64,000 nt of DNA, from NCBI GenBank assembly GCA_048262715.1, contig JBLXEV010000015.1:1-64000 (forward strand), given 5' to 3'. The notes below the pieces were generated by a model. It ran no database searches. It had not been told where the DNA came from and worked only from the letters and a program-made list of their open reading frames with translations. This document shows positions 50,033-57,646 of the stretch, piece after piece. Position 1 is the stretch's first letter; every line of letters begins with the position of its first letter. The position numbers were made by a program, and so were the translations under genes. Source of the DNA: Albirhodobacter sp048262715 (GTDB lineage Bacteria; Pseudomonadota; Alphaproteobacteria; Rhodobacterales; Rhodobacteraceae).

Positions 50033-50063
50033 GAAGGGGCGCTTGCGCCCCTTCTGCGTTTTT
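50033..50063 (+). terminator. intrinsic terminator
   Basis: GAAGGGGCGC (50033-50042) and GCGCCCCTTC (50045-50054) make a perfect 10-bp stem, followed by TGCGTTTTT. It ends the hydrolase operon. Confidence 0.9.
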
Positions 50064-50106
50064 AAACATCGGCTTATCAGACGATGTGACGGTAAAGGAT
50101 GAACAG

Positions 50107-50709
50107 ATGACCGACCGATTAAATCAGCAAATGGCCTTCCTCATCGAGGCCGATAAGCTCAAATCCGTGCTGCGCGCGACGACGCTTGCGGATGGATCGC
50201 GGCGCGAGAATTCGGGCGAGCATAGCTGGCATCTGGCGCTTTACGCACTGGTTTTGGCCGATCATGCCCCCCAAGGCGTTGATATCAACCGCGTGATCAA
50301 AATGCTGCTGCTGCACGATCTGGTGGAAATTGACGTGGGCGATGTGCCAATCCATTCCGCCGGCGGCACGGCGCATAACTCCCTTGAGATTCAAGCCGCA
50401 GAGGCGCAGGCCGCGCATCGCATTTTTGGGCTTCTACCCAGTGACTTGTCCGACGATCTTCGCGCAACATGGGAAGAGTTTGAACGGGCCGAAACGCCAG
50501 ATGCGATCTTCGCGAAATCCTTGGACCGCGTGCAGCCCGTGGTGCAGAATTTGGCCTGTGACGGCGGGACTTGGGTTGAGTATAAGGTGAGCTACGAACA
50601 GTTGGTGGCCCGTGTTGGGCAGAAGGTTGCGCGCGGCGCGCCAAAGCTCTGGGACTGGATCTCGGAGCAGGCACACGCGTGGTTTAGCAAAAGAAAGACG
50701 TCAGAATGA
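50107..50709 (+). CDS. HD-domain phosphohydrolase, YfbR-like
   Basis: A 200-aa protein from ATG 50107. HD motifs are GEHSWHLALYA (first His), LLLHDLVEIDVGD (His-Asp) and FAKSLDRVQPVV (last Asp region). This is the YfbR/HDDC2 group, whose members act as 5'-nucleotidases on deoxynucleoside monophosphates. It overlaps the next gene by 4 bases. Confidence 0.9.
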   Translation: MTDRLNQQMAFLIEADKLKSVLRATTLADGSRRENSGEHSWHLALYALVLADHAPQGVDINRVIKMLLLHDLVEIDVGDVPIHSAGGTAHNSLEIQAAEAQAAHRIFGLLPSDLSDDLRATWEEFERAETPDAIFAKSLDRVQPVVQNLACDGGTWVEYKVSYEQLVARVGQKVARGAPKLWDWISEQAHAWFSKRKTSE

Positions 50710-51104
50710 GCCATACGACCTCGCCCACAGAAAAAGCCAACGATAAGGCTAACGACAAGATCATGAATGCCACCTATCGGCAGACGATCACGCCTGAAGC
50801 CTTCGGCGATTTGATCACCTATGCTGCGCCGATCCATGTGCCATCGCTGCAAGATCTCGGGCATTTTTTCAAGCGCCTCGAAGGGCTTGGCGAATGGGTT
50901 CATACGATGGAAGTCGATGAGATCGTGGATGGAAAGCCCAAGGGGCGGCTGGATGTCGCGATGCTCGGGCTTGATGGCGAGGATGATTGGGATGTGCCGC
51001 TGGAACCGAAACGGATGCGCGAGCTTTTGAAAAGCAAAATCAAGATGATGCGCGAAGAAGGTAAAGTGTTCCAGATGCGGCTATGGATGGGCGAATACAG
51101 CTGA
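50706..51104 (+). CDS. conserved protein of unknown function
   Basis: A 132-aa protein with a Lys/Asn/Asp-rich N-terminus; a second ATG (MNATYRQTITPEAFGDLITY) 57 bases later may be the true start. The body is alpha/beta with LGHFFKRLEGLGEWVHTMEV. Coupled to the HD gene. No family recognised. Confidence 0.65.
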   Translation: MSHTTSPTEKANDKANDKIMNATYRQTITPEAFGDLITYAAPIHVPSLQDLGHFFKRLEGLGEWVHTMEVDEIVDGKPKGRLDVAMLGLDGEDDWDVPLEPKRMRELLKSKIKMMREEGKVFQMRLWMGEYS

Positions 51105-51167
51105 GCCTCCCCCTGCCTTTGTCTGCTTGCAGGCCCGCCCGTTTGCGGACCTGTGGCAGGGCGCGGG

Positions 51168-51854
51168 TTACGGAAGGCTGCCCCCCTTCGCGAGCCGCGC
51201 CCGCGCCTCTTTGACGGAATGGTTCGCCAACCAGCCGCGCACGGCGCATGCCGCGCGGTGATAGGTCGGGCCTGACCCGATATCAGTGCTCATTTTATTA
51301 AACGCGGCATGGGTTTCGGGCAGTCGTTTGCCCGCTTCTTTCTTGCAACTCTCGGGCTTGGCCGGATAGCCATTGGTGCGACCGATCAACGTCGCCAGCC
51401 CCTCGTCGAACCAGGCCGGATAGCGCTTGGTGACCCCCAGCGAGAGCGGCAGCGCCGAGGCCATCTGCGCATGCACCAATTCATGGGTATAGGTCTTGCC
51501 ATCGCCTACGGCCTTAGACGTAATTTGGATCAGGAACGCGCCGTAAGTGGTTGCGCGGCCTTTCATTCCATTCTTCGAATCACAGGTTTTCGTGGCGCAG
51601 ATATGCCATTGCGGCACCGCATGAAGCTGGCCGAATTGTTTGCGCATCTCTTGCTGGGCGGCGCCGATCCGGCCCATGATCGCCTTGCGATTGGCGGCGG
51701 ATACCCCCGCCTCGATATAGATTCCCCGCGCCTCTTGCGACATGCCGACAGGCCCTAAAGGGAGACCCTGCGCGGCCAAGCTGGCAGGAAGTGATGCGAC
51801 CAAGACGGCGGCGAGGATGCGGGACCGGAAACGGTGCGTGTTCTTTTGTGTCAT
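51168..51854 (-). CDS. secreted zinc metallopeptidase-like protein
   Basis: A 228-aa protein with a Sec signal (ILAAVLVASLPASLAAQG, cleavage near 29). H124-E-L-V-H128 is the zinc motif, and WFDEGLATL with Glu151, 23 residues on, is the third ligand, the gluzincin (MA clan) layout. Four or more Cys residues suggest disulfides in the periplasm. It should cleave proteins or peptides outside the cytoplasm; substrate unknown. Confidence 0.8.
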   Translation of the reverse strand: MTQKNTHRFRSRILAAVLVASLPASLAAQGLPLGPVGMSQEARGIYIEAGVSAANRKAIMGRIGAAQQEMRKQFGQLHAVPQWHICATKTCDSKNGMKGRATTYGAFLIQITSKAVGDGKTYTHELVHAQMASALPLSLGVTKRYPAWFDEGLATLIGRTNGYPAKPESCKKEAGKRLPETHAAFNKMSTDIGSGPTYHRAACAVRGWLANHSVKEARARLAKGGSLP

Positions 51855-52056
51855 ATGATTTGGCTAGAGGCAGTTCAGGGGGCTGTCCAATCACAAACAC
51901 GTCCCCCAAATGCCGCACGCCCCTACAAAAGGCAGGCAGCAACAGGCGTCGCGATGGACCCCAGCGATATCGGTATACATTGGCATACTGCACTAGCCAA
52001 GCGCCCCGAAATCCGCTATCACCGCGCCAACGAGTCACCCCAAACAAGAGGCCGCT

Positions 52057-53271
52057 ATGACCAAGATCAAGGTAGCAAACCCCGTTGTCGAACTCGACGG
52101 CGACGAAATGACCCGGATCATCTGGGATTTCATCAAGCAAAAGCTGATCCTGCCCTATCTCGACATCGACCTGAAATATTACGATCTCGGCATCGAAGAG
52201 CGTGACCGCACCGATGACCAAATCACCATCGACGCCGCCCATGCGATCAAGAAATACGGCGTTGGCGTGAAATGTGCGACCATCACACCTGATGAGCAGC
52301 GCGTTGAAGAATTCGGCCTCAAGCAAATGTGGCGCTCGCCCAACGGCACCATCCGCAACATCCTCGGCGGCGTGATCTTCCGTGAGCCGATCATCTGCCA
52401 AAACGTGCCGCGGCTCGTTCCGGGTTGGACTCAGCCGATCGTTGTTGGCCGTCACGCGTTTGGCGACCAATACCGCGCGACCGATTTCCGCTTCCCCGGC
52501 AAGGGCAAGCTGACAATCAAATTCGTCGGTGAAGATGGCGAAGTCATTGAAAAAGAAGTCTTCGATGCGCCTTCGGCTGGCGTCACCATGGCGATGTACA
52601 ACCTCGACGAATCGATCATCGATTTCGCACGCGCCTCGATGAACTACGGCCTTGTCAAAGGCTGGCCGGTGTACCTGTCGACCAAGAACACCATCTTGAA
52701 AGCCTATGACGGCCGCTTCAAGGATCTGTTCCAGCAAGTGTTCGACGAAGAATTCGCCGATAAATTCAAAGAAGCTGGCATCACCTACGAGCACCGCCTG
52801 ATCGACGATATGGTGGCCTCGGCGATGAAATGGTCGGGCGGCTACGTCTGGGCGTGCAAAAACTACGATGGCGACGTGCAGTCGGATACCGTGGCACAGG
52901 GCTTCGGCTCGCTCGGCCTGATGACCTCCGTGCTGATGACGCCCGATGGGCAGACCGTGGAAGCGGAAGCGGCGCATGGCACCGTGACGCGTCACTACCG
53001 CCAGCACCAAGCGGGCAAAGAGACCTCGACCAACTCGATCGCGTCGATCTTCGCATGGTCGGGCGGCCTCAAGCACCGCGCGAAACTGGACGGCAACGCG
53101 GAGCTCGCGAAATTCGCCGAGACCCTCGAGAAAGTCACCGTGCAGACCGTGGAAGATGGTTTCATGACCAAAGACCTCGCGCTGCTGGTCGGCCCCGATC
53201 AGAAATGGCTGACCACGATTGGCTATCTCGAGAAAGTCGACGAATACCTGAACAAAGCGCTCAACGGCTAA
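52057..53271 (+). CDS. icd: NADP-dependent isocitrate dehydrogenase
   Basis: A 404-aa enzyme of the TCA cycle that oxidises isocitrate to 2-oxoglutarate with NADP. It is of the eukaryote-like homodimeric type: KVANPVVELDGDEMTRIIWD at the start, SPNGTIRNILGGVIFREPI, YDGDVQSDTVAQGFGSLGLM and GTVTRHYRQHQAGKETSTNS. Length is typical of that class. It is monocistronic and has a strong terminator. Confidence 0.98.
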   Translation: MTKIKVANPVVELDGDEMTRIIWDFIKQKLILPYLDIDLKYYDLGIEERDRTDDQITIDAAHAIKKYGVGVKCATITPDEQRVEEFGLKQMWRSPNGTIRNILGGVIFREPIICQNVPRLVPGWTQPIVVGRHAFGDQYRATDFRFPGKGKLTIKFVGEDGEVIEKEVFDAPSAGVTMAMYNLDESIIDFARASMNYGLVKGWPVYLSTKNTILKAYDGRFKDLFQQVFDEEFADKFKEAGITYEHRLIDDMVASAMKWSGGYVWACKNYDGDVQSDTVAQGFGSLGLMTSVLMTPDGQTVEAEAAHGTVTRHYRQHQAGKETSTNSIASIFAWSGGLKHRAKLDGNAELAKFAETLEKVTVQTVEDGFMTKDLALLVGPDQKWLTTIGYLEKVDEYLNKALNG

Positions 53272-53296
53272 TTGCCAAGGGTGAAACAACTGGCGC

Positions 53297-53320
53297 GGGC
53301 GGGGATTTCCCCGCCCTTTT
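53297..53320 (+). terminator. intrinsic terminator of icd
   Basis: GGGCGGGG (53297-53304) and CCCCGCCC (53309-53316) form an 8-bp stem with a 4-base loop, followed by TTTT. Confidence 0.9.
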
Positions 53321-53385
53321 GCTTGCGCTTTGGGCGAACGCGCGATACCGCCTCAGGGCCTGTGTCAGACCAATGGATCTCCATC

Positions 53386-54003
53386 ATGACCGAACCCAAC
53401 GCCCCGAAATCCAACGCGCATAGCCTGATGGATGATGCGCAAGGCATCACCTTTGGCGCGATCATGGCGTCTTTCGGGATCGTGATCCTGACGCATCTGG
53501 GCTTCGTGACGGGCCAAACCGCAGGCCTCGCCGTGCTGATTTCCTACGCAACGGGCTGGTCGTTCGGACTGGTATTCTTCCTTGTGAACCTGCCGTTTTA
53601 CTGGCTCGGGTATAAGCGCATGGGCGGCGTTTTTGTCGCCAAGACCTTTGCAGCGGTGGCGATCCTGTCTGTCGCAAGCGCGGTGCTTCCCGATTACGTC
53701 AGCTTCGCCACCCTACATCCTGCTGTTGGCGCGATCCTTTTCGGCTTTATCTCCGGCGCGGGGCTATTGGCGCTGTTCCGGCATGGCGCGAGCCTCGGCG
53801 GGGTCGGGATTGTCGCGCTCTATCTGCAGGACAAGACAGGGTTCAAGGCGGGCTGGACGCAGCTTCTCTTCGATCTCGCAGTCTTCGCGCTGGCGCTGGC
53901 GCTGCGCGATCCGGTCACCGTCGCATGGTCCTTCCTCGGCGCGCTGATCCTCAATATGGTGATCATGATGAATCACCGCAGGGATCGCTATATCGCGACC
54001 TGA
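53386..54003 (+). CDS. YitT-family membrane protein
   Basis: A 205-aa protein from ATG 53386. It has five to six membrane helices, beginning GITFGAIMASFGIVILTHLG, and the YitT/DUF161 features TGQTAGLAVLISYATGW and GASLGGVGIVALYLQDK. The family is found in most bacteria but its transport function is unproven. It is followed after 12 bases by an SMR transporter gene in the same direction, with which it is probably co-transcribed. Confidence 0.85.
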   Translation: MTEPNAPKSNAHSLMDDAQGITFGAIMASFGIVILTHLGFVTGQTAGLAVLISYATGWSFGLVFFLVNLPFYWLGYKRMGGVFVAKTFAAVAILSVASAVLPDYVSFATLHPAVGAILFGFISGAGLLALFRHGASLGGVGIVALYLQDKTGFKAGWTQLLFDLAVFALALALRDPVTVAWSFLGALILNMVIMMNHRRDRYIAT

Positions 54004-54015
54004 GAAGGAGCGCCT

Positions 54016-54360
54016 ATGTCACCGAGCTGGTCCACCTATGCCTATCTGCTGATCGCGGTGCTGTTTGAGACTTTCGGATCGACATGTCTGCAAGCCAGCC
54101 AGCAATTCACCAAGCTGGTGCCGTCTTTGGGGGTGCTGCTGGGCTTCGCGGGAGCGTTTTATTTCTTCACCCTCGTGCTGCGCGATCTGCCCTTGGGGAT
54201 CACCTATGCGCTGTGGTCCGGCATCGGGATGATCCTGATCACCGCCTCGGGCCGGATCATCTTCGGGCAAAAGCTAGATGCGCCCGCCCTGCTCGGCCTT
54301 GCCCTGATTATAAGCGGGATCATCGTCATCAACGTGTTTTCCAAGTCTGCCACGCATTAG
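54016..54360 (+). CDS. small multidrug resistance (SMR) family transporter
   Basis: A 114-aa protein with four membrane helices. The SMR signature is seen in YLLIAVLFETFGSTCLQASQ, with the key membrane Glu14 (corresponding to EmrE E14), and in ITYALWSGIGMILITASGRI. EmrE-type proteins swap protons for cationic drugs or guanidinium. Start context GAGAAGGAG is strong. Which SMR subtype it is cannot be fixed from sequence by eye. Confidence 0.92.
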   Translation: MSPSWSTYAYLLIAVLFETFGSTCLQASQQFTKLVPSLGVLLGFAGAFYFFTLVLRDLPLGITYALWSGIGMILITASGRIIFGQKLDAPALLGLALIISGIIVINVFSKSATH

Positions 54361-54431
54361 ACGGCGCATTAGGCTGGCGTTTCCCGACGTTTCCGGCTAT
54401 GCGCGGCGCAAAGCACGAATAGGCGGATCAA

Positions 54432-56252
54432 ATGGACCTTCGCAATATCGCGATTATCGCACACGTTGACCACGGCAAAACGACCTTGGTTGACAAACTC
54501 CTGAGCCAGTCTGGCTCGTTCAGGGAGAACCAAGCCGTGGCCGAACGCGCCATGGACAGCAACGACATTGAGCGCGAACGCGGGATCACCATCCTTGCGA
54601 AATGCACGAGCGTTGAATGGAAAGGCATCCGGATCAACATCGTTGATACCCCCGGCCACGCCGATTTCGGCGGTGAGGTGGAGCGGATCCTCTCGATGGT
54701 GGACGGCGTTTGCCTCCTCGTAGACGCCGCTGAAGGCCCGATGCCGCAAACAAAATTCGTTTGCTCGAAAGCGCTCGCGCTTGGCCTCAAGCCGATTGTC
54801 GTTCTCAACAAAGTCGATAAGCCCGCCGCAGAGCCCGATTGGGCGCTGGATCAGGTCTTCGATCTCTTCGCGAACTTGGGCGCCAATGACGAACAGCTCG
54901 ACTTCCCGCATGTCTATGCCTCGGGCATCGGCGGCTGGGCAGATAACGAGCTCGACGGCCCGCGCGAAAACCTCGACGCGCTGTTCGATCTGATCGTCGA
55001 TCACGTGAAGACCCCCGAGCAGGTGAAACGTGCCGACGAGCCGTTCCAGATGCTGGCAACCACGCTGGGCGCGGATCCGTTCATCGGCCGCATCCTGACA
55101 GGCCGTATTGAAGCCGGCCGGGTCAAAGTCGGCGATAGTGTGAAAGCACTCTCGCGCAAAGGCGACCGGATCGAGCAGTTCCGTATCACCAAGATCCTCG
55201 CGTTCCGTGGCCTGCAACAGCAAGCGATTGATGAGGCCGAAGCCGGCGACATCGTCTCGATCGCTGGGATGACCAAGGCGACGGTGGCCGATACGATCTG
55301 CTCGCTCGACGTGGATACCGCGATTGATGCGCAACCGATCGATCCGCCGACGATCTCCGTCACCTTCTCGATCAACGACAGCCCGCTCGCAGGCAAAGAC
55401 GGCTCCAAAGTGCAATCGCGGATCATCCGTGAACGCCTGATGAAAGAAGCCGAAACCAACGTCGCAATCCGCGTGGACGATACCCCAGGTGGTGAAGCAT
55501 TCATCGTTTCTGGCCGCGGCGAACTCCAAATGGGCGTTCTGATCGAGAACATGCGCCGCGAAGGCTTCGAGCTGTCGATCTCGCGTCCGCGCGTGATCTT
55601 CCGTGAAGAGAACGGCGTACGCATGGAGCCGATTGAAGAAGTCATCGTCGATGTGGATGACGAATATTCCGGCGTCGTGATCGAAAAGCTGACCGGCAAC
55701 CGCAAAGGCGATCTGCTCGAGATGCGCCCCGCTGGCGTCGGCAAGACCCGCATCGTCGCGCATGTGCCGTCGCGTGGCCTGATCGGCTACCAAGGCGAGT
55801 TCATGACCGACACGCGCGGCAACGGCGTGCTGAACCGAATCTTCCACGACTGGGCCCCCTATAAAGGCCCGATCCAAGGCCGCCGTCAGGGCGTTCTGAT
55901 CTCGATGGAAAACGGCACTTCGGTGTCCTACGCTCTGTGGAAACTCGAAGATCGCGGCAAGTTCTTCATTGGTGCGCAGGAAGCTGTGTATCAAGGCATG
56001 ATCTTGGGCGAGCACAATCGCGACAACGATCTCGAGATCAACCCGCTCAAGGGCAAACAGCTGACCAACGTGCGCGCCTCGGGCACGGATGAAGCTGTGC
56101 GCCTGACAACGCCGGTCCGCATGTCGCTCGAAGAAGCCATCGCGTACATCGACGATGACGAACTGGTGGAAGTGACGCCGAAATCGGTCCGTCTGCGCAA
56201 GCGCTACCTCGATCCGCATGAGCGCAAGCGGATGGCGAAAGTCGAAGCGTAA
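54432..56252 (+). CDS. typA: ribosome-associated GTPase TypA/BipA
   Basis: A 606-aa GTPase of the EF-G family. G1 AHVDHGKTT, G2/G3 RERGITILAK and DTPGHADFGGEV, G4 NKVDKP. Domains II, III and V follow, and the TypA-specific C-terminus begins in the region SRGLIGYQGEFMTDTRGNGV. It acts on the ribosome in large-subunit assembly and stress adaptation. Monocistronic, with a strong terminator. Confidence 0.98.
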   Translation: MDLRNIAIIAHVDHGKTTLVDKLLSQSGSFRENQAVAERAMDSNDIERERGITILAKCTSVEWKGIRINIVDTPGHADFGGEVERILSMVDGVCLLVDAAEGPMPQTKFVCSKALALGLKPIVVLNKVDKPAAEPDWALDQVFDLFANLGANDEQLDFPHVYASGIGGWADNELDGPRENLDALFDLIVDHVKTPEQVKRADEPFQMLATTLGADPFIGRILTGRIEAGRVKVGDSVKALSRKGDRIEQFRITKILAFRGLQQQAIDEAEAGDIVSIAGMTKATVADTICSLDVDTAIDAQPIDPPTISVTFSINDSPLAGKDGSKVQSRIIRERLMKEAETNVAIRVDDTPGGEAFIVSGRGELQMGVLIENMRREGFELSISRPRVIFREENGVRMEPIEEVIVDVDDEYSGVVIEKLTGNRKGDLLEMRPAGVGKTRIVAHVPSRGLIGYQGEFMTDTRGNGVLNRIFHDWAPYKGPIQGRRQGVLISMENGTSVSYALWKLEDRGKFFIGAQEAVYQGMILGEHNRDNDLEINPLKGKQLTNVRASGTDEAVRLTTPVRMSLEEAIAYIDDDELVEVTPKSVRLRKRYLDPHERKRMAKVEA

Positions 56253-56274
56253 TCGCTCCGCGATAGAAGACAGA

Positions 56275-56300
56275 ACGGGGGGCCAATGGCCCCCCGTTTT
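56275..56300 (+). terminator. intrinsic terminator of typA
   Basis: ACGGGGGGCC (56275-56284) and GGCCCCCCGT (56288-56297) form a 10-bp stem with loop AAT, followed by TTTT. Confidence 0.92.
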
Positions 56301-56365
56301 CGCTTCTGTGATTGAGGGCTAAGGGCGCATGGGGCGCTGCCCCCGTCTTCGCTGCGCGAAGCCTC

Positions 56366-56438
56366 CCCCGGGATATTTCAGGCAACCAGAAACACGAAGC
56401 GCCGGCTATCGCTTCTGGTTGCTCTAAATATCCCGGGG
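56366..56438. repeat. REP-like nested inverted repeat
   Basis: Outer arms CCCCGGGATATTT and AAATATCCCGGGG are perfect 13-bp complements; inner arms CAACCAGAA (56383-56391) and TTCTGGTTG (56413-56421) pair as well. It lies between convergent typA and the amidotransferase gene. A relative is at 48347-48410. Confidence 0.75.
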
Positions 56439-56478
56439 TGAATTGGCCGCGAGGCCAAGAGGGGCAGAGCCCCTGCAC

Positions 56479-57276
56479 CTATTGCGCAGCGAGCGCCACG
56501 ACCTGAGGGGCGAAAGGCTCAATCGTCAAATCGGCCCCTTCAAAAGTGCAGAAGGAATTGGGCGGGATCGCCTCCCAATCCGATTGACCGATCTCTAAGG
56601 GCTCGGAAACAACGGCCCTTCCCGCGCGGCTCTCGGACCAGCGGTGGAACAAGGTCGGGGCCTGATCATCGGAGGCATAGCGAATGGCGTAGAGGCGCTT
56701 TCCATCTGAAAACGCACAGGTGAGCCGCATATGTGGTGCGGCACCCCGCGCTTGCGACAGTGCCTCAAACTGCGCGGTGGCCCGCTCCATCGCGGCCTTC
56801 GGCTCCGTATCCAGCCCAAGGCCGAGTGCCACGAGGAACAGCGCCTCGCTATCGGTTGCCCCTTTGCGTTGCGGGTAGAGTGCGTCGGTGATCATCATTT
56901 CGGCATCGCGCCGGAACGCGTCGTAGCCGCCGATCTGCCCGTTGTGCATGAAGCTCCAACGCCCCACCGCGAAAGGATGGCAATTGTTGCGCGAGGTGGC
57001 CGTGCCCGTTGATGCACGAACATGCGCTAAAAACACAGGTGATTTAACCTGCGCAATCAAGGACTTAAGATTTGGATCTGACCAAGCGGGCATCACATCG
57101 CGGTAGAGCCCAGGCGTCTCGCGATCCCCATACCACGCGAGGCCAAACCCATCAGCATTGATCGCCGTATGGCACTTGGTCGCACAATGCGATTGATGAA
57201 TCAACGAATGGCCCGGCCGGCTGATGATGTCTTCTAAGTAGATTTCGTGACCGATATAGGCTGCCCAGCGACACAT
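56479..57276 (-). CDS. class II glutamine amidotransferase
   Basis: A 265-aa protein from ATG 57276, preceded by GAGGGG. The second residue is Cys2 (MCRWAAYIG), which becomes the N-terminal nucleophile after Met removal. ADGFGLAWYG, HVRASTGTATSRNNCHPFAVG and FMHNGQIGGY are the glutamine-site motifs of the YafJ/EgtC group. It hydrolyses glutamine or a gamma-glutamyl compound; the partner is unknown. No ergothioneine genes are adjacent. Confidence 0.9.
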   Translation of the reverse strand: MCRWAAYIGHEIYLEDIISRPGHSLIHQSHCATKCHTAINADGFGLAWYGDRETPGLYRDVMPAWSDPNLKSLIAQVKSPVFLAHVRASTGTATSRNNCHPFAVGRWSFMHNGQIGGYDAFRRDAEMMITDALYPQRKGATDSEALFLVALGLGLDTEPKAAMERATAQFEALSQARGAAPHMRLTCAFSDGKRLYAIRYASDDQAPTLFHRWSESRAGRAVVSEPLEIGQSDWEAIPPNSFCTFEGADLTIEPFAPQVVALAAQ

Positions 57277-57357
57277 ATTGCCCCTCATAGGCGGTTGGTT
57301 CCGCCCCAGTTTCACTTAAATGCTTAAACATCACCTTAGAGAAACCGGAGCGAAAGG

Positions 57358-57645
57358 TCAGACGTTTTCTTCGACAATCACCAATTCGCGTTCAGCAGCG
57401 CCAATCGCATGGGCAAGCGCCGCCTGATATTCGGGCGAATGGTAGCACGCCACCGCATCCTCGACGGAGGCGAAGCGCGCCACGACATTGCGCGGGCGCT
57501 CCTTGCCTTCGAGCTGCACGTAGCGCGCGCCACGTGCAACGAATGCGCCGCCATGTTTGGCAATCGCCGGCCCTGCAAGCTCGGCATATTTCCCGTACGC
57601 TTCAGGGTCTGTCACCGTGACATGTGCGATCCAAAGTGCGCTCAT
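57358..57645 (-). CDS. DUF1330 family protein
   Basis: 95 aa of the DUF1330 dimeric ferredoxin-like fold: IAHVTVTDPEAYGKYAELAG, FVARGARYVQLEG, then VARFASVEDAVACYHSPEYQ. No catalytic function has been established for the family. The start is one base after the alaS stop, with GGGAG inside the alaS end, so it depends on the alaS transcript. Confidence 0.92.
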   Translation of the reverse strand: MSALWIAHVTVTDPEAYGKYAELAGPAIAKHGGAFVARGARYVQLEGKERPRNVVARFASVEDAVACYHSPEYQAALAHAIGAAERELVIVEENV

Positions 57646-57646
57646 C

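Noticed and set aside
54369..56219. 616-codon minus-strand frame opposite typA
   Set aside because: Antisense shadow of a certain gene.
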